A DNA stretch of 22,494 nucleotides from Gorillibacterium sp. (lineage in GTDB: Bacteria; Bacillota; Bacilli; Paenibacillales; NBRC-103111). The DNA is taken from positions 1 to 22,494 of the forward strand of contig JACMJI010000354.1 of the NCBI GenBank assembly GCA_014380705.1. The letters are read 5' to 3'. The notes under the pieces were generated by a model, which made no database searches, was not told the DNA's origin, and saw only the letters and a program-made list of their open reading frames with translations. The stretch's first letter is position 1, and every line of letters begins with the position of its first letter. The translations under genes were made by a program, and so were the position numbers. Positions 14,721 to 22,494 of this stretch are shown piece after piece.

Positions 14721-17579
14721 ATGAAATTTGCGGTATTGGATTTCGAAACCACCGGAGGCCAGCCTGTCGATTCTATTATCCAGGTTGGTCTTGTTGTTAT
14801 AGAAAATAACCAAATTGTTGAGCGCTACGCATCCTTTGTTAAACCGGACCAATTGATCCCCCCATTTATCACAACACTTACGGGGATCAATGATGCTATG
14901 GTAGAGGATGCCCCTGCACTTGAACAAGTCATTATGGAAATGCAACGTTATCTAATTGATAGCGTTATTGTCGCGCATAATGCCGGCTTTGATGTCGGTT
15001 TTCTCCAGCGGGCACTCGAAGCCTGCGGTTATTTCAAGTTTAATGGCATGGTTCTAGATACGATGGACATCCTTCGGATTGCCTATCCTACATTGCCCAG
15101 CTTAGCGTTAGGTAATGTATGTGAGTCTCTTGGTATTGAGCTTGAGCGAGCCCACCAAGCAGATGCAGACGCTGAGGCTACTGCGGAGATCTGGCTGCGG
15201 AGCTTAGAACGCTTTCAATCCTTGCCAATGCTAACGGCTTCACGAATTTATTCCATTTTCCAAGAAGATCCATCCGATTTTGGTTGGTTCATTCGTGAGC
15301 AATGCAAATTAAGGGAAAGTACATTCGCTAACCCACCTGACCATCATCAGTATTACCGACAATTCGCTTTGAATATCCCCGACTGGGGAGAAGAAATTTT
15401 TGAACGAGATGCGAAAGAAGTCAAGGCTAGGCTTGGTGTTCCTTTTGCTGAGTTTTATGAGGGGATCAAACAAACGCTCCAAGATAAATTTGCGGTGTAT
15501 GAAGAGCGAGAAGCCCAAGATCAGATGACGATAGCTGTAGCTGGTGCTTTTTTGGATAACGTCCACCTGATGGTTGAAGCGGGAACAGGTACAGGCAAGT
15601 CATTAGGGTATTTATTACCTGCTCTATATTATGGAATCCGCGAGGAGCAGAAGGTCCTTATTAGTACCCATACGATCAATTTGCAGGAGCAGCTCCGTCA
15701 GCGAGATTTCCCCCTCTTGCATGAAATATTCCCTATTCCTTTCCGAGCCGCCCTTATCAAAGGACGAAGCCATTACCTCTGTTTACGTAAATTTGAAGAA
15801 AAACTTACATATGCCGAGTATGACAGCAGCAAAGACGAGCTAGTTACTGCAGCACAAATGGTTGTTTGGCTTAGTGATACAGAGCAAGGCGAAGACGAAG
15901 AGCTTCACTTTACGAGCCGTGGTGGTGATTTTTGGCGTTCCGTTTCAAGTGATGCAGACTCTTGTCAGAATCGGAGTTGCCCTTGGTTTAAGAAGTGTTT
16001 TTATCACCGAGCACGTCATACAGCGGGAGAAGCGGATGTTGTAATTACCAACCACTCTCTTCTGTTTACTGATATCAAAGCCGAGCATCGTATCTTACCA
16101 GGATACAAGAATCTAGTTATTGATGAAGCTCATAATTTCGAGGAGGTTGCCAGTAAGCATTTGGGGACAGAGGTTTCGTGGTATTCCTTCACAAGTGTAC
16201 TAATGTGGCTATACAAAGACAGTAAGCTCGGCCAGCTCCCTTTGCTCAGAGGTCGTCTCATGCATGAGTCTGGGGTTTCAATAGATAAAAGTACGGTCTG
16301 GTGTGAGGCTATTGATGGTCTGTATGAGTTATTTCTCCTGATTCGAGATCGCTGGGACGAGCTTTGTGTAAAGCTCTATGAACGGCTTTATGCCGCAAGT
16401 GGAGAGTTTACAGAGAGTCAGTATGTTCTTCGGATTTCGGATGATCGCAGGCCGCATGATTGGGAGGTCTTATCTTTAATCGAAGATGAGCTTTACGATC
16501 AGGTATCCACTATCATTAAAAAGGTAGATCGGATTATACTGGAGCTAAAGGATGAGCCCGAGCTAGCAGAGCTGCAAAGTTTAGCAACAAATATTGGCGG
16601 GAGCATCAAGGAGCTAGCCCGTCATCGTGACGCTCTCCGCTTCTTTATGAAGCAGACCGATGCCGATTATGTTTACTGGATGGAAGGGACCTCTCTCCAT
16701 AAGGCTAAGTCGCTTCAATTGATGGCGGTTCCAATCGATGTCAGTCAAATGCTCAAACATCATTTTTTTGATGCAAAAGATAGTATTGTCCTTACTTCTG
16801 CAACCTTATCCGTTGGAAAGAGCTTCGATTACATCATTGACCAACTTGGTTTAAATGAAGCCGCACAAGAAAGCAAATTAAGAACAATCCAGCTCGCTTC
16901 GCCATTTAATTATCGGCAACAAGCATTGCTAGTCATACCTCGTGACTTCCCTGGTCTTCGAAGTGGGAAAGGGGATGGGGAAGATGTATTTATCTCTGCT
17001 TTGGTGGACTCCTTGGCCGATGTGGCACGAGCAACAAGGGGACGAATGCTTGTCCTGTTTACTTCCTATCGCATGCTAAAGCAGGTGCATTCAGCACTTC
17101 GTGAACGTTTGATGCCAAGTGGGATTCAAGTGATGGGTCAAGGGATAGATGGCGGCAGTCGCAGCAAGCTTATCCGGTTATTTCAAGGCAATGGTGACAG
17201 TGTCTTGCTTGGAACAAGCAGCTTTTGGGAGGGTGTAGATATACCTGGTGACGCATTAAGCTGCCTTGCTATCGTGCGATTACCCTTTCAGCCACCAAAC
17301 CACCCCGTCGTAGAAGCCAAGTGCGACCGAATAAAGCGAAACAACCAGAATCCTTTTATGAAGCTATCGGTTCCCCAAGCTGTGATCCGCTTTAAGCAGG
17401 GATTTGGCAGATTGGTTCGGACGGCTAGTGACAAAGGAATCGTTATTGTATACGATACAAGAGTAATTGATTCATATTATGGCAAGCATTTCCTATATTC
17501 GCTGCCAGGACCTAAGATTGAACATATGAACATCAAGCAACTGGTGCCGAGAATTACGGAATGGATGGAAGGGGAATAA
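14721..17579 (+). CDS. dinG: DinG-family helicase with N-terminal 3'-5' exonuclease domain
   Basis: A 952-aa fusion. Residues 1-165 form a DEDDh exonuclease (D7 and E9 in DFETTG, D91 in AHNAGFDVGFL, H145 and D150 in HQADADAEAT). The rest is a superfamily 2 XPD-like helicase with Walker A GTGTGKS (K293), DEAH at 468-471 and a C-terminal motor (TSATLSVGKSFDY, SFWEGVDIPGD, QGFGRLVR). Four cysteines (C354, C415, C420, C426) have the CX4CX5C spacing of the iron-sulfur cluster in E. coli DinG. It probably resolves or trims DNA or RNA-DNA structures during repair or replication. The ribosome-binding site is weak (GGAAGGG, 15 nt away), and an in-frame stop just upstream excludes an earlier start. Confidence 0.95.
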   Translation: MKFAVLDFETTGGQPVDSIIQVGLVVIENNQIVERYASFVKPDQLIPPFITTLTGINDAMVEDAPALEQVIMEMQRYLIDSVIVAHNAGFDVGFLQRALEACGYFKFNGMVLDTMDILRIAYPTLPSLALGNVCESLGIELERAHQADADAEATAEIWLRSLERFQSLPMLTASRIYSIFQEDPSDFGWFIREQCKLRESTFANPPDHHQYYRQFALNIPDWGEEIFERDAKEVKARLGVPFAEFYEGIKQTLQDKFAVYEEREAQDQMTIAVAGAFLDNVHLMVEAGTGTGKSLGYLLPALYYGIREEQKVLISTHTINLQEQLRQRDFPLLHEIFPIPFRAALIKGRSHYLCLRKFEEKLTYAEYDSSKDELVTAAQMVVWLSDTEQGEDEELHFTSRGGDFWRSVSSDADSCQNRSCPWFKKCFYHRARHTAGEADVVITNHSLLFTDIKAEHRILPGYKNLVIDEAHNFEEVASKHLGTEVSWYSFTSVLMWLYKDSKLGQLPLLRGRLMHESGVSIDKSTVWCEAIDGLYELFLLIRDRWDELCVKLYERLYAASGEFTESQYVLRISDDRRPHDWEVLSLIEDELYDQVSTIIKKVDRIILELKDEPELAELQSLATNIGGSIKELARHRDALRFFMKQTDADYVYWMEGTSLHKAKSLQLMAVPIDVSQMLKHHFFDAKDSIVLTSATLSVGKSFDYIIDQLGLNEAAQESKLRTIQLASPFNYRQQALLVIPRDFPGLRSGKGDGEDVFISALVDSLADVARATRGRMLVLFTSYRMLKQVHSALRERLMPSGIQVMGQGIDGGSRSKLIRLFQGNGDSVLLGTSSFWEGVDIPGDALSCLAIVRLPFQPPNHPVVEAKCDRIKRNNQNPFMKLSVPQAVIRFKQGFGRLVRTASDKGIVIVYDTRVIDSYYGKHFLYSLPGPKIEHMNIKQLVPRITEWMEGE

Positions 17580-17581
17580 GG

Positions 17582-18205
17582 ATGAAAACGACGGAAAAAA
17601 TCTCGGAAGCGGTTGTCCGTAGACTGCCTATATACCTGCGCTTCCTATATGAACTAAAGCTAAATGGGGTACAAACGGTTTCCTCTCAGGACTTGGGGCA
17701 TAGACTTGATCTCAACCCTGCACAGATCCGTAAGGATCTAGCCTATTTCGGAGACTTTGGTAAAAAAGGAATCGGTTACGATGTGGAGTATTTGATTGAG
17801 AAAATCCGTCATATTCTAAAACTGGATCGAGATATTGGGGTAGCTCTAGTTGGGGCGGGAAATCTTGGTAAAGCCCTCAGCAACTATAATGCTTATTTGA
17901 ATGACAATATGCGCATAGTCGCTCTATTTGATGCCTCTCCTGAAATCATTGGGACGACCATTAACCATCTTAAGGTACAGCCAATCCAGGACATGCCTGC
18001 TAAGCTGCGAGAGCTGCATGTGCGTGTTGGGATTATTACTGTGCCTAATGTAGAAGCACAAAAAGTTGCGGATGATTTGGTTTCAGCGGGTGTGGAGGCG
18101 ATTCTTAATTTCGCCCCTTCTAGAATTAAAGTACCCCCTAATGTTCGTGTTCATTATGCCGACTTTACGACAGATTTACAGAGCTTGGCCTATTACCTGG
18201 AATAG
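17582..18205 (+). CDS. rex: Redox-sensing transcriptional repressor Rex
   Basis: Rex (207 aa) is a repressor that leaves DNA when NADH rises relative to NAD+, and so controls fermentative and respiratory genes. Residues 1-80 are the winged helix (RLPIYLRFLYEL, then LDLNPAQIRKDLAYFGDFGKKGIGYDV). The Rossmann nucleotide-binding motif is GAGNLG at 91-96, and NFAPSRIKVPPNVRVHYADF is typical of the C-terminal half. The start is 2 nt after the dinG stop with GAAGGGGAATAAG as its site, so the two are co-transcribed. B. subtilis keeps rex elsewhere. No Rex operator was found in this window. Confidence 0.96.
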   Translation: MKTTEKISEAVVRRLPIYLRFLYELKLNGVQTVSSQDLGHRLDLNPAQIRKDLAYFGDFGKKGIGYDVEYLIEKIRHILKLDRDIGVALVGAGNLGKALSNYNAYLNDNMRIVALFDASPEIIGTTINHLKVQPIQDMPAKLRELHVRVGIITVPNVEAQKVADDLVSAGVEAILNFAPSRIKVPPNVRVHYADFTTDLQSLAYYLE

Positions 18206-18304
18206 CTTACAGCATCACTTGAATAATTGGACAAATAAATCCCTTGATCAACAACGTTGGATCCGAGGGAGCAACAATCCGTCAATTGAAAGGATACGAT
18301 ACTT

Positions 18305-19609
18305 TTGACACGTATATGGATAAAGAATGGAACATTTTTAACACCAGACCGATCCACTCCTGTACTACAGGGGCATATGATTGTGGATAATGATAGAATT
18401 GTTTATTTGGATGCATTGCTTCCAGAAGCAGAAATGGCAGCCGAAATCACTGAAGTTATTGATGGTACCCATCGGTTGTATATGCCGGGTTTAGTAAATA
18501 CACATGGGCATGCAGCGATGTCGCTCCTTCGCGGTGTTGGCGATGATCTAGCTCTACAGGTTTGGCTTGAAGAAAAAATGTGGCCGAATGAAGCTAGATT
18601 TACCAGCAACGATGTTCGTTATGGAGCCTTGTTATCCATTGTTGAGATGCTTAAATCGGGTACAACAGCCTTTGTTGATATGTATGATCATATGGATCAA
18701 GTGGCTATGGCAGTAGAGGAATCTGGAATGAGAGGCTGCCTTACTCGAGGTGTCATTGGGCTCTGTTCACGAGAAGAACAAGAAAGTAAACTCAAGGAAG
18801 CGATCCATTTTGCCAAAGATTGGCACGGCAAAGCGGATGGGCGAATAACAACGATGATGTCGCCACATGCTCCATACACTTGTTCACCTGATTATATCAT
18901 CCGCTTTGTTGAAGCAGCCCAAGAGTTGAATCTCCCGCTGCATACCCATATGTCTGAAACGGCACGTGAAGTTGCTGAGAATGAGCGGATATATGGTATG
19001 CGCCCCGTAGCTCATCTACAAAATCTAGGAGTATTCAGCCGTCCCTGTCTGGTAGCACATGGTGTTCATTTAAATAGCGAGGAGATAGAGATCCTAGCCA
19101 AATATGACGTCCATGTATCCCATAATCCGGGCAGTAATCTTAAATTGGCAAGCGGAATCTCTCCAGTGGTTGAACTATTAAAAGCAGGAGTTAAGGTCTC
19201 GCTTGGAACAGATGGTGCAGCAAGCAACAATAACCTTGACATGTTCGAGGAAATGCGGCTTGCGGCATTACTGCATAAGGGGATCAGTGGTGATCCAACA
19301 GCCGTTCCTGCCTTTGAGGCCTTCATGATGGCAACTAAGGTTGGGGCAGAATCGATATGGCTGAGTGATTGTGGTGCTCTACAGGTAGGAATGAAGGCTG
19401 ACTTTATTGCTCTTGATGTGGATCAACCTCACTATTATCCAAAGTCTAATTTCTTGTCGCATGCTATTTATTCGGCTAACTCCAAAGACGTAAGAGACGT
19501 TTGGGTTAATGGTAAACGAATTGTACAGAATGGGATTTGTCTTACTTTAGATGAAGAGAAGATCAAAGCGGAGTTCACCCGCTGCTATTCTAATTTGATG
19601 AGTCATTAA
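18305..19609 (+). CDS. mtaD: 5-methylthioadenosine/S-adenosylhomocysteine deaminase
   Basis: MtaD (434 aa) is a zinc amidohydrolase that deaminates methylthioadenosine and S-adenosylhomocysteine, salvaging by-products of SAM use. The metal-binding HxH is H67 and H69 (VNTHGHAAMSLLRG). LHTHMSETAREV, LVAHGVHL, SHNPGSNLKLASG and SLGTDGAASNNNLDMFEEM supply the other ligands and substrate contacts. The beta-sandwich ends enclose the barrel, ending with ADFIALDV and VWVNGKRIVQNG. The start is TTG, about 11 nt after AAAGGA. The 99-nt gap from rex holds a weak imperfect hairpin around 18241-18270 without a T-run. Specificity between the two substrates cannot be read from sequence. Confidence 0.93.
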   Translation: MTRIWIKNGTFLTPDRSTPVLQGHMIVDNDRIVYLDALLPEAEMAAEITEVIDGTHRLYMPGLVNTHGHAAMSLLRGVGDDLALQVWLEEKMWPNEARFTSNDVRYGALLSIVEMLKSGTTAFVDMYDHMDQVAMAVEESGMRGCLTRGVIGLCSREEQESKLKEAIHFAKDWHGKADGRITTMMSPHAPYTCSPDYIIRFVEAAQELNLPLHTHMSETAREVAENERIYGMRPVAHLQNLGVFSRPCLVAHGVHLNSEEIEILAKYDVHVSHNPGSNLKLASGISPVVELLKAGVKVSLGTDGAASNNNLDMFEEMRLAALLHKGISGDPTAVPAFEAFMMATKVGAESIWLSDCGALQVGMKADFIALDVDQPHYYPKSNFLSHAIYSANSKDVRDVWVNGKRIVQNGICLTLDEEKIKAEFTRCYSNLMSH

Positions 19610-19625
19610 ACGGGAGGACAATGCC

Positions 19626-20117
19626 ATGCGCTTATGGAAAAAGCTCCTCCTTGGTTTTCTCATTTTATCTGCTGTTCTTATCTTTTTAGGGTTTCGTTTT
19701 TTCAACGCGCTGCAGAAAGATCTTTGGACCGAAGAGAAGGAAGCGATTCGGATTGCTCAGGAACAAACGGAGCTGACAACAGCTAGCTCTGTTGACCCTT
19801 ATGTAGAAGAGAACTCTCTAATGGTCGTGCATGGAACGAATAAAGCAGGACGGAAAATGCTAGTTTGGGTAGCTCAAGATTTTGTTCACCCCGAATATAT
19901 TGATGCAGGTGTGGACAAAGAGGTTATTCGTCATAAAACCTTACGGGCATCACCAAATGCTAAGATCATGAGAATCGTTCCGGGTATATATAATAAGCAA
20001 TACATTTGGCAATCGTTTTTTCGTGTTGAAGAAAACGGGGGAGAACGGCTTTATTATGAGTTTTATAGCTTTTATGACGGGGTATTATTAGATAGATGGG
20101 AACTCAGTGCTAAGTAA
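19626..20117 (+). CDS. ypmB: YpmB-like membrane-anchored protein (DUF5590)
   Basis: This 163-aa protein has one N-terminal membrane anchor (LLLGFLILSAVLIFLGF) and an extracytoplasmic domain. It matches the YpmB/DUF5590 type: an EEKEAIRIAQEQTELTTASSV helix, a strand with SLMVVHGTNKAGRKMLVWV, and a second PepSY-like half ending FYDGVLLDRWEL. GGGAGG lies 8 nt before the start. In B. subtilis ypmB sits shortly after dinG, so its place here after rex and mtaD supports the identity. The function is unknown to me. It is the last gene of the transcription unit, since a good terminator follows. Confidence 0.8.
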   Translation: MRLWKKLLLGFLILSAVLIFLGFRFFNALQKDLWTEEKEAIRIAQEQTELTTASSVDPYVEENSLMVVHGTNKAGRKMLVWVAQDFVHPEYIDAGVDKEVIRHKTLRASPNAKIMRIVPGIYNKQYIWQSFFRVEENGGERLYYEFYSFYDGVLLDRWELSAK

Positions 20118-20159
20118 TTCTTAGATAAATATCAGCAAAAATTTCGATATGTACAGCAG

Positions 20160-20195
20160 AAACCCGGGGCAAAGATGCCTCGGGTTTTAATTTTT
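20160..20195 (+). terminator. Intrinsic terminator after ypmB
   Basis: AAACCCGGGGC (20160-20170) pairs with GCCTCGGGTTT (20177-20187) with one G-U and a 6-nt loop, followed by a T-rich tract to 20195. It separates the ypmB end from the protease operon promoter. Confidence 0.9.
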
Positions 20196-20215
20196 CCATA
20201 AACAGACACAGCAAG

Positions 20216-20251
20216 TATGATATACTTTATGATATACTACTGTATATCAAA
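20216..20251 (+). promoter_or_regulatory. Tandem extended -10 promoter with operator-like palindrome
   Basis: TATGATATACT occurs twice (20216-20226 and 20228-20238), 12 bp apart. The second copy forms a perfect palindrome with what follows: TGATATAC, 4 nt, GTATATCA (20230-20249). Each copy contains TGATATACT, an extended -10 (TGnTATACT). No TTGACA-like element lies upstream. A repressor bound to the palindrome would cover the second -10. The cognate regulator is not identifiable in the window. Confidence 0.55.
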
Positions 20252-20278
20252 TATAACAACTAGAAAGGCGGACAAACA

Positions 20279-20812
20279 TTGAAATTAAAAGTAATACCAG
20301 TCCTTGTCGCTCTGCTGGTTTCTAGTACTCTTCTATTTGGTGGTTGGTTTATGTATCGCAGTTATGCGATGGAGAGTCCACTAGCAGGAATTATTAAGCA
20401 CAACCACGGAATAGAGCTAGTCGAAACCGATTTTACAAACAATACTGTTCAAATTAACCTCACGCTAACCGACGAAGCAAACATTCGTGAAATATATCAA
20501 ACGATTATTACTGAGGGAGCATCCATTGTAGGATCTCGCGATGTTCAGTTAAACGTGCATGATCAAGCCTCACCAGAAATTGAGGGTTGGTGGTCAAAGG
20601 CTTTATTTAATGTTGCACAGGCTATGGACACAAGGCAGTATGCAGATATTCCAAAAATCTTGGAAGAAAAGTCTGTTTTGTTTCCATCACTCAAGGCTTC
20701 AACGGAGATGGATAACCAAAATGTTTACATCCGCTTAAGTGATGGCAAAAACCATAAATTTATTATTTTGCCAAGAGTACCGGCAACAATAGGAGTGTGG
20801 CCTAATGAATAA
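20279..20812 (+). CDS. Membrane-anchored protein of unknown function, partner of the FtsH-like protease
   Basis: I do not recognise this 177-aa protein. One N-terminal hydrophobic segment (VIPVLVALLVSSTLLFGGWFM, about residues 5-26) would anchor it, leaving some 150 residues outside. The outer part alternates strands and helices (VQINLTLTDEANIREIYQTI, then NVYIRLSDGKNHKFIIL), and a central helix bears Trp/Lys/Ala (GWWSKALFNVAQAM). No lipobox or catalytic motif is seen. The start is TTG, 7 nt after AAAGGCGG. Its last 8 bases overlap the start of the protease gene, so the two are translationally coupled. It may supply the extracytoplasmic part that the protease lacks, or regulate it. That is inference from context only. 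Confidence 0.8.
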   Translation: MKLKVIPVLVALLVSSTLLFGGWFMYRSYAMESPLAGIIKHNHGIELVETDFTNNTVQINLTLTDEANIREIYQTIITEGASIVGSRDVQLNVHDQASPEIEGWWSKALFNVAQAMDTRQYADIPKILEEKSVLFPSLKASTEMDNQNVYIRLSDGKNHKFIILPRVPATIGVWPNE

Positions 20813-22313
20813 GGTCTTGAGCGTCTGGAAAGAAATCGCTATTGGAATCCTTGTTTCTGGATTGGTATTTATGGCTTTTATTGGTATAAACATTGTGCCT
20901 TATTTAACTTTTATTGTGTTCGGTGCTGTATTCTTCTTTTTTGCAAAGCCCAAAGGTGCAATGGCAACCAGCATGGAACGGAAGTCAAAGCTGAGAACAC
21001 CCACTTACTTGACTTTTGAAGATATCGGTGGTCAAGATCGGGCGAAGAATGAGTTAAAGGAAGCTCTCGATTTTCTAGTAAAGCATGAGGAAATCAAAAA
21101 GTTTGGCATTCGCCCTTTAAAGGGTATTCTTCTAGAGGGTCCTCCAGGAACAGGTAAAACGTTAATGGCTAAAGCTGCCGCTCAATATACGAACTCTGTT
21201 TTTGTTTCGGCTTCCGGTAGTGAGTTTGTTGAGATGTATGTGGGGGTCGGGGCAAGTCGGGTCCGTGATTTATTTAAGGATGCAAAAAATCGTGCTCATA
21301 AAGAAAACAAAGAAAGTGCCATTATCTTTATTGATGAAATCGATGTTATCGGGGGTAAACGAGATGGTGGGCAGCATCGAGAATATGACCAAACACTCAA
21401 TCAACTGCTCACTGAGATGGATGGTATCCATACAACAGAAGAACCGCGAATTCTAATCGTCGCAGCTACCAATCGTAAGGAAATGCTAGATAGTGCGTTG
21501 CTTCGTCCAGGTCGATTCGATCGTTTGATCCAGGTTGACCTTCCAGACAAAAAAGGGCGTATGCACATTTTAAATATTCATGCGAAGAATAAACCATTAG
21601 CGATTAATGTAGATTTGGAGAAAGTAGCCGATGAATCTTTCAATTTCTCGGGGGCCCAGTTAGAGAGCTTAATGAATGAAGCAGCTGTCTATGCCATGCG
21701 GGATGATAGTGAAGTTATTGAGCATCAACATTTATCTTCAGCTGTTGATAAAGTGATGATGGGGGAACGTTCGGATCGGGAGAGTACGAAATCAGAACGG
21801 GAGCGTGTTGCATTACACGAACTTGGACATGCTATAGTGGCTGAGGCAGTAAAGTCTGGCTCCGTTTCTCAGGTTTCACTCAGTCCTAGAGGACAAGCTC
21901 TAGGTTATGTTCGTCATAATCCGCAAGCAGACCAATATCTCTATACGAAACAAGAATTAGAGAGTCGAATGATGATTGCTCTAGGCGGTGCCATGGCCGA
22001 AGAGATGTTCTACGGAAACCGTAGTACCGGTTCACGTAATGATTTCGAGCAGGTTCTAAACTTGGTAAAGACCATGATGGACTCCGGTTTGACTTCACTT
22101 GGCATTATTGATCGTCAGATGGTGACCAAGGAAGAACTGATGAAAGAGAATAACAGTATCATTGAGCTGTTAACAGAACGTACTCGCGAAATACTTGAGC
22201 GGGATCGTAGCGTATTCCAGCAATCACTTGCCATCTTAATTAAAGAAGAAGTGTTATCTGGAGACCAATTCCGGGAACTGCTTCAGATCATTAAACACAA
22301 AACAACAGCATGA
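20805..22313 (+). CDS. FtsH-like membrane AAA+ zinc metalloprotease lacking the extracytoplasmic domain
   Basis: A 502-aa protein with two membrane spans (about 11-31 and 33-47) joined by only one or two residues. Typical FtsH has some 70 or more residues there. The AAA+ domain has Walker A GPPGTGKT (112-119, K118), the pore loop FVEMYVGVGASRVRDLF, Walker B IIFIDEID (D177, E178) and arginine fingers in RPGRFDR (234-240). The protease domain has the zinc motif HELGH (H338-H342) and a likely third ligand D413 in STGSRNDFEQ. All catalytic residues are present, so it should degrade proteins at the membrane with ATP. AGGAG lies 9 nt before the start. It is shorter than housekeeping FtsH (about 600-640 aa), so it is probably a second paralogue. 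Confidence 0.92.
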   Translation: MNKVLSVWKEIAIGILVSGLVFMAFIGINIVPYLTFIVFGAVFFFFAKPKGAMATSMERKSKLRTPTYLTFEDIGGQDRAKNELKEALDFLVKHEEIKKFGIRPLKGILLEGPPGTGKTLMAKAAAQYTNSVFVSASGSEFVEMYVGVGASRVRDLFKDAKNRAHKENKESAIIFIDEIDVIGGKRDGGQHREYDQTLNQLLTEMDGIHTTEEPRILIVAATNRKEMLDSALLRPGRFDRLIQVDLPDKKGRMHILNIHAKNKPLAINVDLEKVADESFNFSGAQLESLMNEAAVYAMRDDSEVIEHQHLSSAVDKVMMGERSDRESTKSERERVALHELGHAIVAEAVKSGSVSQVSLSPRGQALGYVRHNPQADQYLYTKQELESRMMIALGGAMAEEMFYGNRSTGSRNDFEQVLNLVKTMMDSGLTSLGIIDRQMVTKEELMKENNSIIELLTERTREILERDRSVFQQSLAILIKEEVLSGDQFRELLQIIKHKTTA

Positions 22314-22361
22314 AACTTAGGTGAATGTTAATCATATAACAGCTCTACTGTCTGAATGAAT

Positions 22362-22395
22362 AAACGCATCCAATCGAATAACGGGTGCGTTTTTT
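22362..22395 (+). terminator. Intrinsic terminator after the FtsH-like gene
   Basis: AACGCATCC (22363-22371) pairs with GGGTGCGTT (22383-22391) with one G-U and an 11-nt loop, followed by a run of T. It closes the two-gene operon. Confidence 0.85.
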
Positions 22396-22428
22396 GTTCC
22401 TACATCAGAATGTATAAAAATGAGATAA

Positions 22429-22494
22429 GGTTCATTCTGATTCCGCATCGGTAAACGCACGGCGCCAATGGACGCCGACAGGCGTTTATCCTTG
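22429..22494 (+). repeat. Intergenic stem-loop repeat, copy C (runs to the window edge)
   Basis: This is the best-formed copy. GGTAAACGC (22450-22458) pairs with GCGTTTATCC (22482-22491) with one bulged base, and an inner GGCG pairs with CGCC. It aligns with copy A over its first 40 bases at about 33 positions and shares the TTTATCCTTG ending with copies A and B. It follows the terminator of the protease operon and may continue beyond the window. Confidence 0.8.

Overview
The window looks like a chromosomal segment of a low-to-mid-GC, endospore-forming member of the Bacillales, most likely Paenibacillaceae. The evidence is a run of genes in the order known from Bacillus subtilis and relatives (ypjA, ypjB, ypjC/YitT, ypjD/MazG-like, dapB, mgsA, bshB1, bshA, cca, birA, panB, panC, panD, dinG, ypmB), bacillithiol synthesis genes, and a sporulation protein (YpjB). 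A TPR gene ahead of dinG, and rex and mtaD behind it, depart from the B. subtilis layout as I recall it. This is core-genome housekeeping DNA: I see no insertion sequence, prophage, CRISPR array, tRNA or rRNA.

Layout. 1-338 is non-coding and holds a hairpin and four 23-bp tandem repeats. 339-3819 (+) carries an unrecognised 372-aa protein, a gamma-carbonic-anhydrase-like protein with its own near-consensus promoter, YpjA and YpjB. YpjC/YitT (3979-4854) is on the minus strand, facing ypjB across a shared terminator. From 4996 everything is on the plus strand. First come a MazG-like pyrophosphohydrolase and a TPR protein, followed by dapB (lysine/peptidoglycan), mgsA (methylglyoxal), bshB1 and bshA (bacillithiol), cca (tRNA CCA end) and a short birA. 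A 250-bp gap with an extended -10 promoter, structured leader RNA and terminator then leads into panB-panC-panD (pantothenate). A second TPR protein, dinG, rex, mtaD and ypmB follow, closed by a terminator at 20160. The last unit (20279-22313) is a two-gene operon under an operator-like palindrome: a small membrane-anchored protein of unknown function and an FtsH-type AAA+ zinc protease that lacks the usual extracytoplasmic domain.

The most interesting signals lie between or at the edges of the genes. The ypjB ribosome-binding site and start codon sit inside a perfect 17-bp hairpin, and a sigma-E-like promoter would start transcription within that hairpin. A nested structure could also mask the ypjA ribosome-binding site. 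BirA has no DNA-binding domain. A leader RNA precedes panB. A stem-loop repeat occurs in three intergenic copies (3899, 6001 and 22429). The FtsH-like protease is paired with an unknown membrane partner. No wholly new system is proven by the sequence. The protease pair and the ypjB translational switch are the best candidates.
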